Assembly: GCA_002388905.1 (NCBI GenBank)
Contig: DGNJ01000043.1
Coordinates: 1 to 7,832 of the forward strand
Origin: Cellvibrionales bacterium UBA4495
GTDB lineage: Bacteria > Pseudomonadota > Gammaproteobacteria > Pseudomonadales > Porticoccaceae
Direction: 5' to 3'
DNA: 7,832 nt
The position numbers were made by a program, and so were the translations under genes. How positions within the stretch are numbered: position 1 is the stretch's first letter; each line of letters starts with the position of its first letter. The notes under the pieces are model-generated. The model searched no databases. It saw only the letters and a program-made list of their open reading frames with translations, and was not told the DNA's origin. Of this stretch, positions 1-5,841 are shown piece after piece.

Positions 1-444
1 CTGATGAAGCGGCAGGTTGGGCAGATGATCGACCAGGGCGGCGGCGCCATCGTCAATGTCTCGTCCATGGCGGCGGTGGCGGCGGAAAAGCACGCCACCC
101 TCGCCTACGGTATGGCCAAGGCCGCCCTTAATCACCTGACCCGTTTCGCCGCCGCGGATTACGCCAGATACGGGATCCGCGTCAATGCCATCATGCCAGG
201 GACCACCGCTACGCCCCTGCTCAGGGATCTCTTCAGCGAAGAGCAAATCACCGAAATCTGCACCGGGCAACAGGCCATTCCCAGGCCCATAGAACCGGAA
301 GAGCAGGCCGCCGCCATTCTCTGGCTGGCTTCGGATGAGGCGGCAATGATCACCGGCGCCCTGTTACCCGTGGACGGCGGGCGCGGGGCCTTTGGTCTGC
401 AGGGGCCGCCGGCGTCGGCAGTGGCCAGAGCCCTTTCCCGCTGA
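1..444 (+). CDS. Short-chain dehydrogenase/reductase (SDR), C-terminal part, 5' truncated
   Basis: This is the last 147 codons of a classical SDR, an NAD(P)(H)-dependent oxidoreductase. The frame is open from the first base, and a full protein is usually about 250 residues, so the Rossmann start with its glycine-rich cofactor motif lies outside the window. Numbering from the window edge, NVSS at 19-22 carries the catalytic serine and YGMAK at 36-40 holds the catalytic Tyr36 and Lys40. The segment GIRVNAIMPG follows, then TP at about 71-72, and the C-terminal strand ends in LLPVDGG. This is the FabG-like arrangement, but the substrate cannot be told from it. The in-frame ATG at nt 4 is very unlikely to be the true start because it would remove the cofactor-binding half. 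The gene lies 5' of the cytochrome cluster on the same strand, separated by about 100 nt that hold a regulatory-looking dyad, so it is probably a separate unit. Confidence 0.9.
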   Translation: MMKRQVGQMIDQGGGAIVNVSSMAAVAAEKHATLAYGMAKAALNHLTRFAAADYARYGIRVNAIMPGTTATPLLRDLFSEEQITEICTGQQAIPRPIEPEEQAAAILWLASDEAAMITGALLPVDGGRGAFGLQGPPASAVARALSR

Positions 445-485
445 ACGGCCGGACAGCGGCTCCGGTGGAGAATGAGGCGGGTGGA

Positions 486-499
486 ATGATGCAGATCAT
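486..499. promoter_or_regulatory. FNR/CRP-family-like dyad upstream of the cytochrome cluster
   Basis: A perfect inverted repeat reads ATGAT-GCAG-ATCAT. Its core TGAT-N4-ATCA matches the centre of the FNR/Anr consensus TTGAT-N4-ATCAA, with only the outermost base of each half-site different. It lies in the only substantial gap upstream of the tetrahaem gene. A possible -10 hexamer, TAGAAT, lies at 540-545. If that is used, the dyad centre would be near -60, a position where class I activators of this family act. No good -35 hexamer is visible, as expected for an activator-dependent promoter. The assignment is a motif match only. Confidence 0.35.
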
Positions 500-559
500 G
501 CAAAACCGGTTTGAGGCTTTGTTGTTTTCGCCAAGGACCTAGAATGGGTGGTGGAGAGA

Positions 560-1015
560 ATGTTATCGGGCACGGCCATGCGCACGGGAAAAGGCGGTTT
601 TTTTCTTTTCATGGTTTTTTTCGGACTGGCACAGGCGGTGCCGGCGGGAAGGGCATCGGCCGATAGCGGTACCACCGTTGCCGACGACCCCCGGGCCTGC
701 CTCATGTGCCACGGTTCGGCGCCGGTCAGGGGGATTCTGAAAACGCCGCATTTCACCTCCACCAGCCCCCGGGCACCGGGCGCGCAGAAGGGGTGTCAAT
801 CCTGCCATGGGCCGGCCGGGGCCCATCTGGAAAAACCCCTGCAGGTGAGTCCGCGGCGTTTTGGCACAGGCAGCGATCTTGCGGTGGAGAAACAGAACGG
901 CGTCTGCCTTGGCTGCCATCAGGAGAATTCCGGCCCGGCATTGCCGTCTTCCCATCCGGCCATCGGGGACAACAGCTGTGTTCAATGCCATCAGGTACAC
1001 CCGTCCGACGGGTAG
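560..1015 (+). CDS. Small periplasmic tetrahaem c-type cytochrome, paralogue of the MtrA N-terminal region
   Basis: The 151-residue product is an exported cytochrome with four CXXCH haem-binding motifs: CLMCH (47-51), CQSCH (79-83), CLGCH (116-120) and CVQCH (140-144). A signal peptide is clear: a basic RTGK segment, a Phe-rich hydrophobic core and a likely cut after ASA at about residue 34. Besides the four motif histidines, the mature part has exactly four others (TPH, GAH, SSH, QVH), enough for bis-histidine ligation of all four haems. From the first to the third motif it aligns without gaps to the ten-haem protein encoded next, with about 42 of 74 residues identical by eye. It ends just after the fourth haem. 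The start is uncertain: GTG 548 has AAGGA 10 nt upstream, ATG 560 has GGAGA only 2 nt upstream, and ATG 578 gives the most compact signal peptide but has no clear ribosome site. A role as periplasmic electron carrier for the adjacent conduit is inferred. Confidence 0.85.
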   Translation: MLSGTAMRTGKGGFFLFMVFFGLAQAVPAGRASADSGTTVADDPRACLMCHGSAPVRGILKTPHFTSTSPRAPGAQKGCQSCHGPAGAHLEKPLQVSPRRFGTGSDLAVEKQNGVCLGCHQENSGPALPSSHPAIGDNSCVQCHQVHPSDG

Positions 1016-1040
1016 GCATTCGCCGGGAAAGTATCTGGCG

Positions 1041-1066
1041 CGCCGAAACGGCGGGTGGCAAGTGCC
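1041..1066. repeat. Small inverted repeats between the two cytochrome genes
   Basis: The roughly 106-nt gap between the tetrahaem and decahaem genes holds two short dyads: CGCCG-AAA-CGGCG, then GGCA-AG-TGCC. There is no following T-run, so this is not a convincing intrinsic terminator. The gap holds no continuation of the tetrahaem protein in any frame and no CXXCH-like coding. The dyads could be mRNA stem-loops between cistrons of one operon, or chance in GC-rich DNA. Confidence 0.25.
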
Positions 1067-1121
1067 GGTTGGTCAGCTAGACTTCCGGATCAACAACAGG
1101 GGAATAACGAGCGGTGGAAAT

Positions 1122-2042
1122 ATGGGCATAAGAAACCTGTGCCGCACTCTCTTTATACTGGTAGTGGCGCTTGTGCCGGTTTCCTCCCTCGCCGGGGAAG
1201 GCGGGAAGGAGGCCGATGGATACGTCGATAACGAACGGCAAACCTGCCTGATGTGCCACAACACCCCGGCGGTAAAGGGGGTGCTGGAAACGCCCCATTT
1301 CATGTCCGGCGATCCCGCCTCACCGGGAGAGCGGCAAGGCTGCCAGTCCTGTCACGGCCCCGCGAGCGAGCACGTGGCCAGTCCCATGCAGGTCAAACCC
1401 ATGGGTTTCGGTGCGGACAGCGAGATACCCGTGGAGGCGCAGAATACGGTTTGTCTGGACTGCCATGAAAGTGGCGACAGAAACGACTGGCATGCCAGTA
1501 CCCATGCCGCGGCCGGCGTCGCCTGCGCCGACTGCCACAGTGTCCACGAGCCCCGCCAGAAGGCTCTGAACCGAAATGCCCAGGCGGGTATCTGTTTCGA
1601 CTGCCACCTGGACAAGCGCCAGGCACTGCGCCGGCGCTCCCACCACCCCATCGAGGAAGGCCTGGTGGGCTGTGCCGACTGCCACAATCCCCACGGCGGG
1701 AGTGGTCCCGGCCAGTTGCAGGCGGTCTCGGTCAACGATCCCTGTACCATCTGCCACGCCGAGAAGCGGGGTCCGTTCCTGTGGGAGCATCCGCCGGTTG
1801 CGGACGACTGCACCAACTGCCACGATCCCCACGGCTCGGTGCACCCGGATCTTCTGGTCCAGCGCCCGCCCTTTCTGTGCCAGCAATGCCACAGCGAGAG
1901 CTTCCACCCCGGCACCCTGCGCAGTGGTACCGGCCTGCCCGGCGCGTCGCCCGACAACAAAATCCTCGGGGGCGCCTGCACCAACTGCCACAGCCAGGTG
2001 CACGGTTCCAATCATCCCTCGGGTACGGTGTTGTCCCGATAG
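1122..2042 (+). CDS. mtrA: Periplasmic decahaem c-type cytochrome, MtrA/DmsE family
   Basis: The 306-residue product has ten CXXCH motifs, with cysteines starting at residues 42, 74, 111, 135, 158, 184, 208, 230, 253 and 286, plus many extra histidines for distal ligation (for example CADCHNPHG and CTNCHDPHG). A signal peptide with core FILVVALVPV and likely cut after SLA at residue 24 sends it to the periplasm. Ten haems, about 300 residues and a following MtrB-type barrel define the MtrA/DmsE/MtoA class. The long N-terminal extension of PioA is absent. Family members sit inside the barrel and form a haem wire across the outer membrane. The frame is open far upstream, but ATG 1122 is the start that places the signal peptide at the N-terminus, with GGTGGA just upstream. 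The barrel gene begins 12 nt after the stop, so the two are very probably cotranscribed. The direction of electron flow cannot be read from the sequence. Confidence 0.92.
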   Translation: MGIRNLCRTLFILVVALVPVSSLAGEGGKEADGYVDNERQTCLMCHNTPAVKGVLETPHFMSGDPASPGERQGCQSCHGPASEHVASPMQVKPMGFGADSEIPVEAQNTVCLDCHESGDRNDWHASTHAAAGVACADCHSVHEPRQKALNRNAQAGICFDCHLDKRQALRRRSHHPIEEGLVGCADCHNPHGGSGPGQLQAVSVNDPCTICHAEKRGPFLWEHPPVADDCTNCHDPHGSVHPDLLVQRPPFLCQQCHSESFHPGTLRSGTGLPGASPDNKILGGACTNCHSQVHGSNHPSGTVLSR

Positions 2043-2046
2043 GAGG
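2041..2046 (+). promoter_or_regulatory. Strong Shine-Dalgarno site for the barrel gene
   Basis: A perfect AGGAGG overlaps the TAG stop of the decahaem gene and lies 8 nt before the ATG of the barrel gene. It fixes that start and implies that ribosomes finishing the cytochrome can pass to the porin, consistent with joint production of the two partners. Confidence 0.8.
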
Positions 2047-2054
2047 CCCAAGGC

Positions 2055-4286
2055 ATGAAGCGGCAACTGATTCTCACCCTGTCTGCGCTGGCGGCGGTTT
2101 GCCAGGCCCTGGCGTCGCCTGTCAATCCCCTGCTGGGCGACAAGTATTCCCTCTTTGAGCAGCCGTCACTGGTTCGTGGCCAGCGCATCACCCTGGGTGT
2201 TATCGGCAACGACCGGGACAGCTTCAAGCTCGGCGAGTATACGGGTTTGAGGGAAGACGGCGTCTACGGCCTGGGTGCCTTTTTCAGCGGTGGCGAATGG
2301 TTCGAAAGCGACATTAACTACCGCCTTGAGGGCAGGGACCTGGGGCTGGAATCGCGCCAGATCCTGGGTCGCTTCGGCTTTGCCCGCGGTATCCGGCTGG
2401 ACGTGGCCTATCGGGAATTGCCCCATTACGAACTGGATAGCATTCTGATTCCTTTCCACCGGGCCGGCGGCAATCGCTGGCAGCTGCCGGCCGACTGGGT
2501 CGGCGCCAGCGGCGTCGCCGGTTTCACCGGCCTGGACGGCGCCCTGGGGGAGACGGATACCCACACCAAGCGCAAGCGCGTGGAGGCGGAGCTTCTGGTC
2601 CCCCTTAATGAAAACTGGAGCCTGGCCGCCGACTATAGCCTGGAGGACAAAAGCGGCAATCAGCTAACCGGCGTCGTATTCGGGGTCGGCGGTACCCAAC
2701 TGGGGGTCCGCGTGCCCTCCGAGATCGACCGACAAACCCGGGAGATGGGGTTGTCCCTCGCCTACCAGTCCGGTTGGGGCAGTTTTACCGGGGGTTATCG
2801 CTACAGCGACCTGGACGAAGAAAGCGATCCCCTGATCGTGCAAAATCCCTTTATCAGCCCCGCCTTTGCCGATGCCGCCAATTATCCCCGGGGTTTTGCC
2901 CGCCTGGCGCCGGCGCCGGACAACAGCGCCCATGTTTTCTACGGCAAGGGAATTCTGCGCCTGGGCAGAACCGCCCGCCTGAGCCTGGATTTGCAGCGGG
3001 CCCGCCATGAGCAGGACGACGACTTCCTGCCCTATACCGTCAACGACGGCCTGGCGACACCGCTGGCACTGCCCGCCCCGGACCTGGATGGCGAGCGCGT
3101 TATCAGCCACGCGAGGTTTGCCCTGACCGTTCGGCCAACGGCGCGCACCAACCTGGCTCTGAAATACCGGTACCACGACCGGGACGATCGTACCGACCGG
3201 ATGCCCTTCGCCTTTGTCCTTCACGATGTCCTGGAGCAGGGCACGGACCCCGCGGCCGGTGATATTCGGGTCAACCGGCCCTACAGCCGCACCACCCGCC
3301 AGTTGTCACTGGAGGGTGGCTACCGCTTTTCCGGCGGCTGGCGACTTTCAGTGGGATTGGAGCGGGAAACCGTGGAGCGGGACTTCCTGCCTGTGGACGA
3401 AACCGAGGAGGATGCCGGCCACCTGAAGCTCAATTACCGGCTGGGCGACCGGGTTTCCGGGTGGCTCAAGTGGCGGCGCGCCGATCGCAGCAGCGGCACC
3501 TACGACAGCAACGCCGCCTATCTGGCCGGCCACCCCCAGGCCTTTATCGATGCCAACGGCACCGATGCCTTCGTCAACGATCCGGCGCTGCGGATTTTTT
3601 TCCTGGCCGATCGCGAGCGCGACCAGCAGGACTGGGTGCTCAACTGGGCCGCGTCCGCGAGCACCAGCCTGGCGCTGAAGATCCAGCGTAGCGACGACGA
3701 CTACCCCGACAGCCAATTCGGTCTGTCCGAAGCACAACGGCGCAACCTGACCCTGGACGCCTCCTACAGTCCCGACAAAACGTTCAGCCTATACGGCTAC
3801 GCCAGCCGGGCCTGGCAGGAGCGGGATCAGGGCGGCTTCCAGTGGCTCGGCTTCCTGCCCCAGATGGTCCTGCCGCCGCTGCGCGATAACAGTGCCAACG
3901 GCTGGCGGGTGGCCAGCGAGTCCCGCAGCGATACCCTGGGCGCCGGCCTGGAGTGGGCGGTCAACAACCGGCTCGACCTGGAGCTGGAATATGCCCTGAC
4001 CCGTTCGGAAACGGAATACGATATCGAAGCGGGCTCGGCGCTGACGGCGGCCCCGTTGCCGGATCTGACCATGGATTGGCGGGATATTACCGCCCGGGCC
4101 CGCTATCGGGTCCGCGAGGGGATTTCCCTGGCCCTGCAATACCGGTTCCGGGATTACAGCACCGACGATTTTGCCCTGGACGGCGTGGCCGTCGATACCG
4201 ATCCAAGTGTCTTGTTGAGCGGCGCCGCCAGCCCGGATTTTCGCGCCAACACCCTCGTATTCTCAGTGACCTATGAGCTTCGTTAA
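2055..4286 (+). CDS. mtrB: MtrB/PioB-family decahaem-associated outer-membrane beta-barrel
   Basis: The 743-residue product has a signal peptide with likely cut after ALA at residue 20. The rest is almost wholly alternating polar/hydrophobic strands rich in Tyr, Trp, Arg and Asp, ending in a barrel-closing strand, FSVTYELR. Segments such as NRPYSRTTRQLSLEGGY and LADRERDQQDW resemble recurrent MtrB/PioB-family signatures. In this family the barrel is an insulating sheath around the MtrA-type cytochrome, allowing electron passage through the outer membrane. After the signal peptide there is no cysteine (the only one, Cys16, is removed), so the CXXC near the N-terminus of MtrB from metal-reducing gammaproteobacteria is absent. 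The length is near the family norm of about 650-800. A perfect AGGAGG decides the start. The 3' end overlaps the next gene by 14 nt, indicating translational coupling. Whether it serves inward or outward electron flow is open. Confidence 0.92.
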   Translation: MKRQLILTLSALAAVCQALASPVNPLLGDKYSLFEQPSLVRGQRITLGVIGNDRDSFKLGEYTGLREDGVYGLGAFFSGGEWFESDINYRLEGRDLGLESRQILGRFGFARGIRLDVAYRELPHYELDSILIPFHRAGGNRWQLPADWVGASGVAGFTGLDGALGETDTHTKRKRVEAELLVPLNENWSLAADYSLEDKSGNQLTGVVFGVGGTQLGVRVPSEIDRQTREMGLSLAYQSGWGSFTGGYRYSDLDEESDPLIVQNPFISPAFADAANYPRGFARLAPAPDNSAHVFYGKGILRLGRTARLSLDLQRARHEQDDDFLPYTVNDGLATPLALPAPDLDGERVISHARFALTVRPTARTNLALKYRYHDRDDRTDRMPFAFVLHDVLEQGTDPAAGDIRVNRPYSRTTRQLSLEGGYRFSGGWRLSVGLERETVERDFLPVDETEEDAGHLKLNYRLGDRVSGWLKWRRADRSSGTYDSNAAYLAGHPQAFIDANGTDAFVNDPALRIFFLADRERDQQDWVLNWAASASTSLALKIQRSDDDYPDSQFGLSEAQRRNLTLDASYSPDKTFSLYGYASRAWQERDQGGFQWLGFLPQMVLPPLRDNSANGWRVASESRSDTLGAGLEWAVNNRLDLELEYALTRSETEYDIEAGSALTAAPLPDLTMDWRDITARARYRVREGISLALQYRFRDYSTDDFALDGVAVDTDPSVLLSGAASPDFRANTLVFSVTYELR

Positions 4287-4812
4287 GGGAAAAAGGGCCA
4301 TCTGGCTGGCGGCCGCCGGCGGCCTTGCAGTCGGTGTTGTCCTGGTCGTGCTCGCCGACTGGGTGGACCCGAAGATATCCAGCCAGGAATTCTGTACGGG
4401 TGCCTGTCACAGCATGCAGGTGCACGTGGCCGGCAAGGACTACTACCAGCAGTCGGTGCACCGTAGCACCCACACCGGCGTCGTTACCGGCTGCGGCGAT
4501 TGCCATATCCCCAACGAACTGGTGCCCGCCACCTGGGTGCACGTCAAGAAGGGGCTGGCCGACATCTACGCGACCCTGGTGCGCGACCTGGACAGCCCCG
4601 AGGCCTGGGCCGCCCGCCGGCCCGCCCTGACCGAGGAGGCCCGTCACTGGTTCCTTGAGACCGACAGCGCCACCTGCCGGCACTGCCACAGGAAAGACGC
4701 CATTGAGCCCCGCAGCCAGGCCGGACGCACCATGCACGGCATTGCCCGACAAAAAGGCATGACCTGTATCGAGTGCCACACCAACCTGGTGCATCCCCCG
4801 GCCGGTTCCTGA
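4273..4812 (+). CDS. NapC/NirT/CymA-like membrane-anchored tetrahaem cytochrome c
   Basis: The 179-residue product has a short cytoplasmic N-terminus (MSFVKGKR), one membrane helix at about residues 10-30 that stays as an anchor, and a periplasmic domain with four haem sites. Haems 2-4 use CGDCH (74-78), CRHCH (135-139) and CIECH (165-169). The first site has three residues between its cysteines (CTGACHSM, 41-48), a CX3CH in place of the usual CXXCH. The HxM element that supplies the methionine ligand of the first haem in NrfH-type proteins is retained (His46, Met48). The closing MTCIECH...VH also fits the NapC/NirT family, and the length is close to CymA. Family members take electrons from quinol, or can return them, and exchange them with periplasmic partners; here the ten-haem protein is the obvious candidate. 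The start lies inside the barrel gene in another frame with no strong ribosome site, so translation is probably coupled. Confidence 0.88.
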   Translation: MSFVKGKRAIWLAAAGGLAVGVVLVVLADWVDPKISSQEFCTGACHSMQVHVAGKDYYQQSVHRSTHTGVVTGCGDCHIPNELVPATWVHVKKGLADIYATLVRDLDSPEAWAARRPALTEEARHWFLETDSATCRHCHRKDAIEPRSQAGRTMHGIARQKGMTCIECHTNLVHPPAGS

Positions 4813-4839
4813 TCGCCGTCAGACCGGAGCAAAAGCGGT

Positions 4840-5757
4840 TCAAAAGGCGATGAAATCCACTATCAGCAGAACGCACACGGCCGCGTGAGTGACCAGGGTC
4901 AGGGGTATCGCCGCCAGCAGTTTTTCGTCGACGAGATACCGGGATGCCAGCAGGGCGGGCAGGGCCGCAAGCCATGTCAGTCGGAGTTCGCCGGCGATCG
5001 GGGACAGGGCCAGAATCCCGAAGCCGGTAATAAAGAATCCCCACAGGCCCCGCCGGGCACGCGCCGGACCCAGGCGGGCGGGCAGGGTCCATTTGCCGGC
5101 CCGCCGGTCGGCCTCGATGTCCGGGATGCTGTTGACCCAAAGGATGGCCGCCGTGAACAGGCCCACGGCGGCACCCAGCCACCAGGTCGATGCGGGTATC
5201 CAACCTAGCTGCAGGTACACGGCCGTCGCCATGGGCAGGATACCGAAACAGGCCGCGATAACCGCATCGCCGATTCCCCGGCACGCCAGACACGGGGGGG
5301 CGGAATAGGCGATAGCGAGCAGGCCGCCCGTGACGCCCAGCGCCAGCACCAGCGGACCGCCGATAAAAACCAGCAAAAGGCCGCAAAGGCCACCGGCACC
5401 GAGTAACACAACCGCGATTCGCAGTACCTCCGCTTCGGTGTAAATATGATTCTGGATAAAGCGGCTACCGCCCGAAAACGGGTAAATGCGAGCCCGGTTA
5501 TGGCTATCGGTACCATTGCGGGCATCGCAATAGTCATTGAGAACATTGGCGCCGGAGTGAATGAGGGCAACGGCCGCCAGGGTCAGGACGGCAACCCCCC
5601 AGTCCAGGTCATTGCGCCAGTGCCAGCTGGCGGCCAGGGCGGTCAGGACCGGCAGTATCGAAGCCGTCAGGAATGCCGGTCGCGTGACCAGTGCCAGACT
5701 CAGTAACCGGTTGGCGACAGTTTGTCGGTGGAGGGCGGTAGTGGAGGGTTCCGGCAT
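4840..5757 (-). CDS. menA: UbiA-superfamily prenyltransferase, MenA-like
   Basis: The 305-residue product is a polytopic inner-membrane protein with about eight to nine hydrophobic segments and the two Asp-rich motifs of aromatic prenyltransferases: NVLNDYCD (71-78) and DIEAD (213-217) followed by RRAGKWTLPARLG. These bind the Mg-diphosphate of the prenyl donor. TRPAF near the N-terminus, SGGSRFIQN (95-103) and AYSAPP (150-155) resemble MenA, which prenylates 1,4-dihydroxy-2-naphthoate in menaquinone synthesis. A relative acting on another aromatic acceptor is possible. The start is well supported: AAAGGA lies 6 nt upstream of the ATG. The gene converges on the NapC-like gene with only 27 nt between the two stops. 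It lies 84 nt downstream of the pyrophosphokinase gene on the same strand, so the two may be cotranscribed. A link to the quinol-linked cytochrome next door is inferred from position. Confidence 0.82.
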   Translation of the reverse strand: MPEPSTTALHRQTVANRLLSLALVTRPAFLTASILPVLTALAASWHWRNDLDWGVAVLTLAAVALIHSGANVLNDYCDARNGTDSHNRARIYPFSGGSRFIQNHIYTEAEVLRIAVVLLGAGGLCGLLLVFIGGPLVLALGVTGGLLAIAYSAPPCLACRGIGDAVIAACFGILPMATAVYLQLGWIPASTWWLGAAVGLFTAAILWVNSIPDIEADRRAGKWTLPARLGPARARRGLWGFFITGFGILALSPIAGELRLTWLAALPALLASRYLVDEKLLAAIPLTLVTHAAVCVLLIVDFIAF

Positions 5758-5772
5758 ATTTTTTCCTTTGCG

Positions 5773-5790
5773 GCCGTTTAGCGAAACGGC
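5773..5790. repeat. Stem-loop in the menA leader
   Basis: A perfect 7-bp inverted repeat with a 4-nt loop (GCCGTTT-AGCG-AAACGGC on the given strand) lies between the pyrophosphokinase stop and the prenyltransferase start. On the minus strand it ends three bases before the Shine-Dalgarno AAAGGA, so as RNA it sits right next to the ribosome site. No T-run follows in either direction, so an intrinsic terminator is unlikely. A processing or translation-modulating hairpin is possible. Confidence 0.35.
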
Positions 5791-5841
5791 GGTTGTATTG
5801 AAGGGTTCCGGCGCCTTTCACGTATTCTCGATTGCATCTAT

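Noticed and set aside
861..1121. N-terminal extension of the decahaem frame back to nt 861
   Set aside because: It overlaps the tetrahaem gene in another frame and would bury the signal peptide; ATG 1122 gives a normal exported cytochrome.
1016..1121. Idea that the tetrahaem gene is a frameshifted remnant of a full decahaem gene
   Set aside because: None of the three frames after its stop contains further CXXCH motifs or similarity to haems 5-10 before the next gene begins.
1320..2066. Long minus-strand open frame (248 codons) opposite the decahaem cytochrome gene
   Set aside because: It is antisense to an unmistakable ten-haem cytochrome and its translation shows no recognisable motif; GC-rich DNA commonly keeps antisense frames open.
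4812..4851. Possible bidirectional terminator between the convergent NapC-like and prenyltransferase genes (ATCGCC...GGCGAT)
   Set aside because: The stem is 6 bp around a 28-nt loop with only a weak inner ACCG/CGGT pairing and no T-run on either strand, so it is not convincing.
4544..5386. Long minus-strand open frame (280 codons) overlapping the prenyltransferase and NapC-like genes
   Set aside because: It is an out-of-frame shadow of the prenyltransferase: Arg/Pro/Gly-rich with no domain pattern, and it crosses into the opposite gene.
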